From contig MU004190.1 of NCBI GenBank assembly GCA_010093605.1, positions 1,178,001 through 1,242,000 on the forward strand: a stretch of DNA of 64,000 nt. The letters run 5' to 3'. The stretch comes from Lophium mytilinum (Eukaryota; Ascomycota; Dothideomycetes; Mytilinidiales; Mytilinidiaceae). The translations under genes were made by a program, and so were the position numbers. The notes beneath the pieces are model-generated. The model was given only the letters and a program-made list of their open reading frames with translations. It was not told the DNA's origin and did not search any database. Shown here piece after piece: positions 45,716 through 55,303 of the stretch; positions within the stretch are counted from its first letter, which is position 1; every line of letters starts with the position of its first letter.

Positions 45716-47551
45716 ATGGCTCCAGGAACAGTGCATGTCGTTGGAGCCGCAGACCCCATTCTCACGCGAGTCGTCGCAGAGGACAAAGTATCTTGGTATA
45801 AGAAACCTAACCTTCGAATTTTGTACCTCTTACTGCTTCCGACATGCATCGGTATCGAGATGACTTCGGGCTTTGACTCCCAGATGATCAACACTGTACA
45901 GATAGTACCTTCATGGCAAGAGTGTTAGTACTAGAACAGCCTTGAAGGGGATTTATACTCACGGAAAGACTAGACTTCAACCACCCCAAGGGCTCACTAA
46001 AAGGCATCATTGCTGCCATTTACTCCCTTGGAGCTATCTGTGCTCTCCCATTCGTCCCTTTGGTCAACGATCGCTTTGGACGACGATGGGCCATCTTCTT
46101 CGGATCGTTCATGATGGTGTTTGGTTCCATTCTCCAAGGATTCGCAAACGGATGTAAGCTCGTCCTCTCCGCTTAGCTAAGTATCTGTATTGATGATAGC
46201 AGCGGCAATGTATATCATTGCTCGATGGTTCCTAGGCTTTGGTATCCCATTTTGCATCGTAGCCGGATCAGCTCTCATCGGCGAGCTCTCATATCCGAAA
46301 GAACGCCCTATCCTCACATCGCTTTTCAACGCATTGTACTTCGTCGGTGCCTTGGTGGCTGCTGGGATATCCTTCGGTACCCAAGACATCAAGAGTGATT
46401 GGGCCTGGAGAATTCCGTCCTTGCTTCAAGCCGTGCCTTCGGCCCTCCAAATCGCATTCGTGTTCTTCAGTCCGGAGTCCCCGCGATTTCTTATAAGCAA
46501 AGACAAGCGTGAAGAGGCGTTTGCGATTTTGGTCAAGTACCACGCCGAAGGGGATGCCAATTCGGAAATAGTCAAAGCGGAAATGGCCCAAATTGAGAGT
46601 ACGATCAAGATCGAGCTGGAGCACAGCAAGAGATCTTGGTGGGAAATGGTCCGGCCTCCCGGGATGCGCCGACGCGTCATAATCGCTTCTTTCTTGGGGC
46701 TGTTCACGCAATGGAGTGGAAACACGTTGATCAGTGTAAGCTTTGCCGCAGCTTCCCCATGCCTCGTCAAACACTGTTGCATGGAAATGAACATAGGAAG
46801 AAATATGAATGCTGACTGAGGGACTAGTACTACCTCAACGATCTGCTTGTGCTGATCGGTTACACGGATCCGAAGTTCAAGGGCAAGCTCAACGTTGGCC
46901 TTAACAGCTGGCAGTTGGTCAACGGCGTTACTGCCGCGCTCTTAGTTCGCCGCTTTCCCCGTCGAGTCATGTACATGACTTGCACCATCTCGCTGCTTTG
47001 CGTCTATATTGGCTGGACCATTTCCATGGAACAGTTTTTGACCAAGCATGGGGAAGCCGCGGCAAAGCTTACGATATTCTTCATCTTTCTGTACTCACCG
47101 GCGTACAACATAGGCTATAATGCCTTGACTTACACATATCTAGTCGAATTGTTCCCCTTCGCTCAACGAGCAAGAGGGATCACCATATTCCAATTCTGGG
47201 GCAGAGGCGCGGGCTTCTTCACGACCTTCGTGAACCCGATTGGGCTTGAGAACATCAAGTGGCGGTGGCTGATAACGTACTGCTGCTGGATCGCTTTTGA
47301 GATCGTTTTCGTATGGTTCATGTTTCCGGAGACTGGCGGTCGAACTTTGGAGGAACTCGCCTTCTGTAAGTTGCTACAACGCCTTATTGCCGCTACGTGC
47401 CTGGCTGACAAGGTTCTTCCCAGTGTTCGAGGATAAGGCGCTGGCCGACGAGGCTACAATGGCGGTCGAAAAGCAGATCCATCACGAGGAAAACCCCTTG
47501 GAAGAAATCACGTCCAAAGCTGCGCCTACGCAGACCAAGGAGGTCGTGTAG
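45716..47551 (+). CDS. MFS sugar transporter (lactose/cellodextrin permease-like), 529 aa
   Basis: Five exons: 45716-45923, 45974-46153, 46200-46735, 46828-47365, 47424-47551. All junctions keep frame. Motifs: VNDRFGRRWAIFFGS (MFS signature after TM2), RWFLGFGIPFCIVAGSALIG (TM4), PESPRFLISKDKREEA before the central loop, AEGDANSEIV in the loop, FTQWSGNTLIS|YYLND at TM7, and PETGGRTLEELAF after TM12. This is the sugar-porter family, closest by motif to fungal Lac12-like lactose/cellobiose proton symporters. Next to a GH3 enzyme without a signal peptide, import of a beta-linked disaccharide followed by internal hydrolysis is the simplest reading. Intron 3 (46736-46827) begins with an inverted copy of exon 4. 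Confidence 0.9.
46736..46789 (-). repeat. Inverted copy of exon 4 inside transporter intron 3
   Basis: The 54 nt from the GTAAG donor onward are the reverse complement of 47019-47072 in exon 4, matching at 49 of 54 positions (mismatches at five scattered sites, no gaps). The donor GTAAGC is itself the complement of exon sequence GCTTAC. The rest of the 92-nt intron has a CTGAC branch-like site and ends GACTAG. Confidence 0.9.
47019..47072 (+). repeat. Exonic partner of the intron 3 inverted repeat
   Basis: Coding sequence for ISMEQFLTKHGEAAAKLT in exon 4. It keeps an ordinary frame and plausible transmembrane-loop sequence, so it is the likely source and the intronic copy the derivative. The loop between arms is 229 nt. 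Confidence 0.85.
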
Positions 47552-48015
47552 TTGCTGGAATTGAACGTGATATGAATGCAAGTGTCGCACTTAACGAGGG
47601 CATTTGTGTGGCTGGCGTTCGGGAGTGATAATATGACCGGGAAGGAGAAATGACTAAACGCGACGAGCTTATTATTCTATGTAACCTGCGAATGAAGATT
47701 GATCCTACCATGTGACTGACATTGTCTACGTTATATTACAAGCAATCATATTGAATATCTTAAATCATCTTGAGAATGGCCGTGCGCGGTCGCAATGATT
47801 GAAGCTTATCGTGTTCTGAACGCGTGATTTCCAGCAGAAAGTGAATGATAGGGTGACTTCTGTGCTTCCTGTGTAGACCGCTGATATTTGATGGAGGGCG
47901 ACGGCGACCCACAGCGATGGAGAAAAGAAGAGCCTGAATTAGAGTGTGGTCCGTGCGGCATCCACTAAACTTTTCCACGACTTCACGTCTTCCTCGTCGG
48001 CAAGCACCTCGCAAC

Positions 48016-49303
48016 ATGGCGAAACGAACGCACGCAGAATTCCTGGAATCTGGGCCCCCAGATCGCTCTGTTCCCAACGATGAACGCGCTGTGCAGACAG
48101 GCCTATGTGCGCACAGGATCAATCTTGGAAAGACGGTCGTCCGCCGCGCCATGAAACTTGCTGCGGGCTTCGAGCGCCAGAAATCTGGAAGACGAAGGAA
48201 GACAGCGAAGCAAAAGAAGGATGATGCTGCTCTTGCGCGTTTTGACTTGGAAGCTCAAGCTCTGAAAGTCCGTAAGCTTTATATACTCGGCGTGCGACAC
48301 GGTACTAATAGTTTCGCAGTCACTCGACCTCGAACGCGCCGCAGAAGACCACATACACAAAAGCCTCCTTAAAATAAAATCCATAGCATCCTCCGAAGCC
48401 CTTCCTCCTTCCGTCAAGCCTCCATCTCGTGCTGTCGTGGATACCGCCTCTCTAAACGTTCTCGCTCGCCTATATAACTCCAATCCCGTTCAGACCGCAA
48501 TGAAGACTCTGATTACCGATATTCAGGGAATATTAGGGCTGGAAGACCGGAACGTAAAATCAAGGAAGGGTGAAGACGGCAGAGCTATATCTGTGGCAGA
48601 ACAAAAATCCAAAGCAAAGCGACGGGCCGATACAAGCGATGATGATGATTACCCTGCATATGAGGCTCGCATTGCAGGTTCTTCAGACGAAGACGATAGT
48701 GAGGCGTCTGGAAGCGAGGCTGAAGACGGGGTGGTCCAGGTGAGAAGCAAAGTCTCCCCAACAATCGACTTCTCCGTTTCTCCACCGCCATCATCCGAGG
48801 AGTCGTCCTTCGAGGGGTTCTCAGAACCCGATTTTAAAACTCGATCTTCTGAGCCGTCTCAAGTCCCTATTGCGTCTACTTTTGTTCCTTCCCTTACGAC
48901 CGGCGGCTATTGGTCTGGCTCGGAATCTGAACCAGAAGACGACGTGGAAGTTCAGCCAAGGAAGAACCGAAGAGGCCAGCAAGCAAGGCGCTTGCTTGCG
49001 GAGAAGAAGTTTGGTGAAGAAGCAAAACACCTCAAGGAAGGGAAGACCAGTGACCGAGACAAAGGCTGGGATCTAAAGAGAGGCGCGCAGGACGGCTCCC
49101 GGGGACGAAATGGCAAGTATCGGTCTAGGGATTTCCGTCCAGCTAGAACTTTCGCTTCGGATGCCAATACAGTGGAGCTTAATCCACCAAAACCTAAAAA
49201 GGACGATACCGGCCCCTTGCATCCTTCGTGGCAGGCTGCAAAGTTGGCGAAAGAGAAAAATCAGACAGCGAGCTTCCAGGGCAAAAAGGTGGTTTTTGAT
49301 TGA
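48016..49303 (+). CDS. BUD22: BUD22-family ribosome biogenesis protein, 411 aa
   Basis: Exon 1 48016-48267 and exon 2 48320-49303. The basic helical N-terminus (KTVVRRAMKLAAGFERQKSG then RRRKTAKQKKDD) and LLKIKSIASSEALPPSV follow the BUD22/SRFBP1 pattern. The middle is acidic and Ser-rich (DDDDYPAYEARIAGSSDEDD). The C-terminus GPLHPSWQAAKLAKEKN and FQGKKVVFD is the family hallmark. Yeast Bud22 is a nucleolar factor needed for 18S rRNA maturation and 40S assembly. The frame demands joining EAQALK to SLDLERAAEDH; that uses donor GTCCGT at 48268, while the stronger-looking GTAAGC four bases on would shift the frame. Confidence 0.85.
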
Positions 49304-50413
49304 GCTTTGCATCTAGAATCACGGTTTCCCAGAACAAAGTACTGGGGTAGACTCTTCAAAGGGCGCCCAGGAGGTATTCACTATAGCCTGGCATACTACG
49401 TTGGTTGCCGAAGCCCACAGCGTGCATACAGCCGTCGTAGGCTCTATGATAGATCAGCTAGTAGGTAGCACTGCTTGGGGCGGCCCCATGGGCTTTCAAT
49501 ATGTCTTGAAACGATGCAAAAGTTCACGGGTTGGAATCTGGGCGACCTTTTGACAGGTCAGCTGCCGGCCAGTGGGACAACTCCTAACAGTGGTGTCTAG
49601 CAGCCAAGAGTGACAGGGAAATGGTGAGGTATCCATCGGCCTAATCTTAGAACCTAGTGAATTTTTGCTGTAGGTCTCGTTTCAAGAGTATGTTTCAACT
49701 CCTGCACGTATTTGGTGACTTTGTGACATTTCCACTTCAAATGACGGCTTTCTGACTCAATGTTGGACCATTAACGGATATGTACCTGTGTGAGCACAGC
49801 AAGAGAAGGACTATCACGTCACCAGGTGAGCAGTTGTTCTCCCACTGTTGACTGTCGTTCCTTTTCGGAGATTGTCTCCGATGGATTGCCACAGAGCGGC
49901 CCTATTCGGAGGCACAGTGCGCATTCAAGGTAGCGGTGAAGGCTATGAAACGCTCTCTGGAGAATGTACGATATGCTCACGCTTCTTCCCAAGTATTTTA
50001 GTAGCCGCATCTCGAAGTATTCCTTCGTCTTCATACATTTGTGTCCTTTGAGCACGTCCGGGAGAGGAACGCTCATTGCGTTGTGCGCATTGTATGGCGC
50101 AAGAAGGGTCTTATTTACACCTGATGATGTTGGCCATCGTCATTCTCAGCGCACGGTTTCCGTCTGAAGTCACCAAAGCGGGTGCCGTTGCCATGGAGCT
50201 GAAGTTGTTGTTGCTGTCGTGAGTCTTGGCGAGAACCTCAAAAAAGAGGTTGGGGCTGGCCGCCCTTCTCTCCTCACCATCTTTCCACAGATCGTAAGAA
50301 CACCCATCCTTTTGCTATCATACCTGCTAATGAGAGTTCCAAAGGTCTTTCTGATGCAGACTGCTGTACAGAATTATCACAAAGCGCACTTTTACCAGCC
50401 CATAAAGCTCGAA
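49304..50413. other. 1.1 kb intergenic region with a MITE copy
   Basis: Apart from the MITE at about 49430-49625 there is no supported gene. Frames at 49848-50167 are short and unconvincing. The last part is the promoter of the next gene; an upstream in-frame extension from about 50219 exists but reads poorly. Confidence 0.4.
49430..49625 (+). mobile_element. MITE-family copy
   Basis: Head AGCACTGCTTGGGGCGGCCCC at 49467, then CGATGCAAAAGTTCACGGG, CTTTTGACAGGTCAGC, and the end block CTCCTAACAGTGGTGTCTAG. Termini are diverged, so ends are approximate. Confidence 0.6.
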
Positions 50414-52339
50414 ATGCCTTTTACACGCTCCGCCATCCCAACCCTATCGAAGGCCCTGCCCTCGATGGGTGCAAAGCCCATGGCTAGACCTGCTCGGCAG
50501 GCTCCCCTTCGACAAGAGACCAGAGAGCGTCTCATGGAACGAGCCGCCGCGCGAAACTCTCGAGCTCGTCCATGGGCGCAACGCCCGGTCAACACCTGCC
50601 CTCCCCCTCCGCCTAGCCGAATTATTCCCGCCGTCAAGACCCTTCTTGCTGAGAAGCAAGCCCAGGCTGGTAATCGAGCTAAGTTCCTCCCCCCTCGTGC
50701 CCCCAAGACTGTTGAGCAGGTACCTTTGACGGTGAAGACAGTAGCTGTGAGGCCACCTCGCGCGATCATGCGAACCACTCAGGTTTCGACAACCCCCAAT
50801 CGTGCGCCGGCCCCAGCGAGTCCCATCGTCACATTATGTAAGTAACCTTCTCACGTTCTCCATCCGTGCTATAAATCGAAACATCTCCATCACAAAGCTG
50901 CGGGGGCTCATGACCCATTGAGCCTCCCCTGGTTTCAGACCAGAATTCCCACTCCAACGTCTTATCCATGACCCCGCAGTTCAATACACCCCCATCACAA
51001 GTCTGAACGGGTTGATAAACTTTTGAACCCCCCTGACCGCTTGAAAATCCTCCGATCTCAATGTCACATTCACTAGCCCCCAAACTAGAGTCATGCATCA
51101 AGAACACAGATTGCTAACTCTTCTGTCGCAGCACCACGCTACTCCCTCGGTGCTTACTGCGCAGCACTACAGCGAGAACGCGACTCTCGGCCCATTTTCT
51201 CAGGACCGGAGTGGGACAATATCGGGCGACGGAGTATCGGGCGAGGGCCTTCATCCTTCTCTGAGTTTAGCGATGCCCTCAGGAGACTGGGAGCCGACTT
51301 GGAGAGACTGGAGAGACGGGAGGAACCCGAGATCGTTGAAGAAAGCACCTTCGTGTGCGTAGGAGATGCGCCGGCCGATAGCCGAGAGTTGTCTTCACGC
51401 GGTTCAATAGCCCAAGAGCAGGAGCAGGAGGCCGACTCTGTCAGCGAATCGACTTCACCATACCATCGACGAGATTCGTCTCCGTTTGTGGTAGATGTGG
51501 AAGAACAGAGTCGCCGAGAGTCCTCTCCGTTCATTGTGGCGGTCGAAGAGGAGCACGACGCGGAAACGGAGGATAGTGTATGGGAGGATGATCCCCTCTG
51601 CGATTGCAGCCTCATCTCCTACAGCAAGCACGTTGTCGATATCCCTGAGGACAGTGTCTGGGAGGATGATTCCCTCTGCGATGGCAGCATCATCTCCTAC
51701 AGCATTCGTGTTGTCGAGATCCCTGAGGATACCGTTACCAAGTTCACCGTTCCCACGCGCCCGGTCAATCCAGCGAAACCTTGCCCTCGGAATTTGGCAA
51801 TGTCTCGTAGCCTTGAGTGGCGAAAAGGCATACTGAAGGCAGCTGTAACAAGCTCCGCCAACAGTCTCCCGCAGGGGAGGGTCAGATGGGCCGACGAGGT
51901 CTCGCAACCGCTTTGCCAAGTTCGGGAGTTCGACTTTACAGAAGACGACCGGCAGCAGCGCATGGTCCGGATGGAGCACCTATACGGCACTCTCGTATCA
52001 TGGCGCCGCATTGACAACGATGACTTTGAACGCCGCCTGTTCAGTTGCCCGGAGACAGCCGGCTTTGTCACCTGCGGTAGATTCGACGACGACGACGTGC
52101 TCAGAGTGGAGTACTACCCAAGCCGAGGTTTTCTTCACCGCTATGCGCAAGTCCAGCTCTATTACCGGAACAATCGCCTGGCCTACGGCGATTGGCAAGA
52201 GTATTACGGTAACAAGAGCCGAACGACTACGTTGTTTGGAGTGGGCAGATCTCCCGATGAGATGTTCACGCACAACATCGGAAAGTCCGGCAAGAGACAG
52301 ATCACGCACAAGCAAAAACAGTACTACGCTGCGAGCTAG
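50414..52339 (+). CDS. Unknown acidic/disordered fungal protein, 543 aa
   Basis: Exon 1 50414-50837, a long 294-nt intron (GTAAGT...TTGCTAAC...CGCAG), exon 2 51132-52339. The N-terminal part is basic and Pro/Ala-rich (AIPTLSKALPSMGAKPMAR). The middle is acidic and holds a tandem duplication, EDSVWEDDPLCDCSLISYSK followed by EDSVWEDDSLCDGSIISYSI. SRSLEWRKGILKAAVTSSAN and GRVRWADEV lead to a more ordered C-terminal domain (YGTLVSWRRIDNDDFERRLF, VEYYPSRGFLHRYAQVQLYY). GILK...GRVRWAD resembles an RVxF-like PP1-docking context, which is only a guess. No family recognised. The start at 50414 is the best-looking ATG; in-frame ATGs lie upstream. Confidence 0.65.
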
Positions 52340-52384
52340 GAGGCACTGAGCGATGGGTTTTCTGGAGACCGACGATTGGAGAAT

Positions 52385-52690
52385 GAGCCTGACGGGGATG
52401 CCGAATGATTCCCCCACCGCGCGCTCACGACCGAACGACGACACGACTGGGACTGCTGACGACTGTTACGACGACGGAGCCTGACGGGGATGCCGACCGA
52501 TTCCCCCACCGCGCGCTCGCGACCGAACGAGGAGACGACGGATTGACGACGGAGCCTGACGGGGATGCCTATGGATTCCCCCACCGCGTGCTTATGACCG
52601 AACGAGGAGACGATCGACTCGACGACCGAGCCTGACTAGGATGCCGACTGATTCCTACACCGCGCGCTCGCGACCGAACCGACGACGAGA
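52385..52690 (+). repeat. Minisatellite, four copies of a 75-92 bp unit
   Basis: Units begin GAGCCTGACGGGGATGCC at 52385, 52477 and 52552, with a variant GAGCCTGACTAGGATGCC at 52628. Each continues GATTCCCCCACCGCGCGCTC and CGACCGAACGA, then a CGA/GAC-rich filler of variable length. It starts 46 bp after the stop of the upstream gene. Confidence 0.85.
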
Positions 52691-52920
52691 GGATATGAGA
52701 GGAGATGGAGTGGACATATGGATAAGGATATGGACACCGGAGACCTGGATGGTGATGAGGCCAGGCTCTTTCGACAAGGATCAGCAAGAAAGAGCGCCTG
52801 TGGATTGTGATGATGCCACGACTCTACCGCGATCTCAGAAAACCAAAAACCAAAAAAAACGTAAAAACAAAAAAGATCTGATGAAAGGGCAGACGGCCTG
52901 GGTGGATTTCCTTTGTTAGT

Positions 52921-53047
52921 TTTGCTTTTGGATGATGGAACCTCCGAGCCGTGAGGAGAGTGGACCCAGGTGATTCCCAGCGTTGCTTTTTTTGCTTTTG
53001 GATGATGGAACCTCCGAGCCGTGAGGAGAGTTGACCCAGGCGATTCC
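52921..53047 (+). repeat. Direct duplication of a 57-bp unit, 70-bp period
   Basis: TTTGCTTTTGGATGATGGAA at 52921 and again at 52991, each followed by CCTCCGAGCCGTGAGGAGAG and ACCCAGG. Only three differences over 57 bp (GTGGACC/GTTGACC, GGTGATTCCC/GGCGATTCCT), so the duplication is recent. Confidence 0.9.
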
Positions 53048-53884
53048 TTGTACCTTGCGCTGCTTTTACTTACCCTAATTTGTAATTTTTAATTCTTAAT
53101 TGGAGGGCTGGGGGGAGAGTCCACTGGGACGGATGGGCCGGGAGATACCTTATTGGGGACTCTCCTAGGTCACAAGAGGTGGCATTTGCAATACTAGCCT
53201 TGAGCTGGATGCAGAAGTCGCCTGATGGAGTAGATAGATAAGTGTAGCATTGGGTTTTAGCGCAGCCGTAAGTCTTCAAGTAGTCGATTTCACGGTTTAG
53301 CTGTAGCTTCAAATCCCTGCCTTGATTCAAGCGACTTGCACTTCTGGTGGATGGCAGCTGTCGATGCAGCGGCATTGGGCTGCATTGCTCGAAGACTTTT
53401 TCTTGGAGGAGGCGGTGAGAAAATAAGCCAAAAGGTAAGTTGAGGGAACATAGTCTGCAAAGAAACTGCGTGGCTCGGGGTAATCTTAAGGTCTTAAGGT
53501 CTCGCTTTCTTTAGGCATCGTCAATTTCAATCAATATCTACTCTTTACACTCGACTCATGTATCGCCCCTCACTGCCGAACGATGACTTGACCATCTCTC
53601 AACTGGGAAGTGCCTGCTAGTTGCCCGATCTATCATGAGCAGGACCTCCGGATATGGCGAGCACGACTACATAACCCACATCTCAGCAATTACCTCCTCA
53701 CAAGTCACACGCGGTTCATTCTTCCCAAAGCTTTCTCATTATTTCTCCATCGCTTGGTTAGCTCAAAATATCTTCGTCGACCCGTTCATCAGAGTCATTG
53801 AGCTAGGAGGGTAGCTACAGAACCAACTATAAGACGTCGGCATCTCTACTCTCTCCCTATAGAGCATTCTAACACTTCTTCCAG

Positions 53885-54667
53885 ATGGCTTCGTCCCCGA
53901 GCAGCCGCACCCAGTCAACCTGGCTCACCAAAGCCAAAGCTTTCGAGGCTCCTTCTTCGGACGATTTCCCCGAGGATCTCTTCCTTCACGACAAAAACGA
54001 TATAGAACTCGAGCACTCCACGGAGAGATTCATACGATTTTCCGACGACGACGAGTACGACGGCCAGTCCGGCCGTGAGTATCACAGCCAGATACTCATC
54101 TACGCCGAGGGTGCTCTCTCGCATAAAACTGAAACCTCCACGGGCGGTTGCGCATTTGTATTCGTACCTTCTCCCTGGGGCAGAAGCATAACAGACAGAA
54201 GCCGCAGCTTCCGCCTGGAGCAGCATGGCCCCGATGGCCGCCCATACGCACAGACGAACTACCGCGCTGAGATTAGAGCTGCCCTCGGAGCTTTGGAATT
54301 CCGCGACTGGTGGACAGAGCCTTGGAAGAGTATCGTCATTGCCACCCACTCCCAACAACTCGTCCAAGGCATCACTGTCCACGTCGAGCGGTCGGCTCGG
54401 CAAAATTGGGTCACAGATGAGGACGTTCCGATCGCGAACCGTGATCTTTGGATTGCTCTTCTCGCCCGAATCAACGAACTTGCGCAGCATGGCGTTGAGG
54501 TTTCTTTCTGGTGGATTGGGTGGGTTCTCGACCGCGAGGCCAACCAGCTGGCTAAAGATGTGGCTGAGCACGGCGATGATGTCGAGCACTATGAGAAAGT
54601 CCCACGCCCCGGCAAAACAGGACAACCCAACGGTGTAATAAGAGTATACAACGGTATACCGTACTGA
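53885..54667 (+). CDS. RNase H-fold protein with altered active site, 260 aa
   Basis: Single exon; ATG 53885 begins MASSPSSRTQSTWLTKAKAF. From about residue 68 the RNase H fold is clear: HSQILIYAEGALSHKTETST (strand 1), QTNYRAEIRAALGALEFRDW (helix with the conserved Glu), SIVIATHSQQLVQGITVHV, then VSFWWIGWVLDREANQLAKD. In active RNase H1 the first and third positions are Asp (Y-T-D-G-A and T-D-S-x-x); here they are Glu (YAEGAL) and His (ATHSQQL), whereas the helix Glu and the final Asp/Glu region are retained. This suggests lost or changed metal-dependent nuclease activity. Proteins of this type are common in fungal genomes beside genuine RNase H1. Confidence 0.8.
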   Translation: MASSPSSRTQSTWLTKAKAFEAPSSDDFPEDLFLHDKNDIELEHSTERFIRFSDDDEYDGQSGREYHSQILIYAEGALSHKTETSTGGCAFVFVPSPWGRSITDRSRSFRLEQHGPDGRPYAQTNYRAEIRAALGALEFRDWWTEPWKSIVIATHSQQLVQGITVHVERSARQNWVTDEDVPIANRDLWIALLARINELAQHGVEVSFWWIGWVLDREANQLAKDVAEHGDDVEHYEKVPRPGKTGQPNGVIRVYNGIPY

Positions 54668-54822
54668 TGCAAGGAATTGAGGATGTACAACGTTTTCTCT
54701 TTCTCTTCATAGCATTACAGTAGCTTGCAGGCTTCACGTTCTTGACTTTCGTGTCGTCTCATTAGATCCTCCCTGAATTAACGCCTTGAAAAACCCACAG
54801 ATGCCCCCAGCACACCCAGACC

Positions 54823-54998
54823 CTACTTGCGGTTCCTCTTCTCCAGCTTCACGATAGCAACATTCCCGCGCGGAACATCCAGCCCACTTAGAACTCCTCC
54901 GCCGCCGCGACGCCGCCCTCCCCCGCCCCGGCCGCCCTTCTTCTTGTCCTTCTGCGGGCAGTTCTGGCGTTTATGGCGCTTTTTCTTGCAAGTGAAGC
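54823..54998 (-). CDS. Terminal exon of a small Gly/Lys/Arg-rich protein, 5' exon(s) not found
   Basis: After an acceptor AACTAG at 54999 the frame reads FTCKKKRHKRQNCPQKDKKK, then Gly/Arg repeats (GGRGGGGRRRGGGG) and LDVPRGNVAIVKLEKRNRK to a TAG at 54825-54823. The Cys/His spacing C-x5-H-x4-C looks like part of a zinc knuckle, and GGRGG blocks suggest RNA binding. No ATG precedes it in frame, so upstream exons must lie beyond 55000, possibly across the MITE at 55182. Confidence 0.5.
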
Positions 54999-55181
54999 CT
55001 AGTTAATCTTGTCAGCAAATTCAGGGATCAAGGACATTATACTAGGGATGCTCGACAGAAGGCATACGAAGAATAGTAAATAAAAATACATAGATTTACT
55101 ATCAGACAACTCCAATAAAGCAACACGCACATGCTAGACAGGAAAAAGGTGCCATACCTAGCTAACAGTCAGGCCTTTATA

Positions 55182-55303
55182 CACCTGTCTGCCGCTGTTT
55201 GTAGTGCTTCAATATTTCTTTAGACCTAGAAACAAGGTAGAACCGCTTAGCTTTGGGCTACGTGGATGCCTGTTGAGGCACTCCAAGCAGTGGCAGACAA
55301 GTG
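55182..55303 (-). mobile_element. Short palindromic MITE-family member, 122 bp
   Basis: Ends CACCTGTCTGCCGCTGTTTG + TAGTGCTTCAA and, from the other side, CACTTGTCTGCCACTGCTTG + GAGTGCCTCAA: 31-bp terminal inverted repeats with 5 mismatches. The right side carries the family head TGCCACTGCTTGGAGTGCC, but the long interior is absent. It is either a deletion derivative or a related shorter element. TA precedes the left end; the right junction is unclear. Confidence 0.7.

Larger units (their letters stand above)
52340..53884. other. 1.5 kb intergenic region with two minisatellites
   Basis: It holds the two repeat blocks described separately, then about 800 bp with no supported gene. A minus frame at 53375-53070 (MPLHRQLPSTRSASRL...) is 101 codons but has no recognisable features. 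Confidence 0.45.

Noticed and set aside
46426-46794. Minus-strand frame with HGEAAAKLT similar to the transporter
   Set aside because: The similarity comes from the inverted exon copy in intron 3, not from a second gene.
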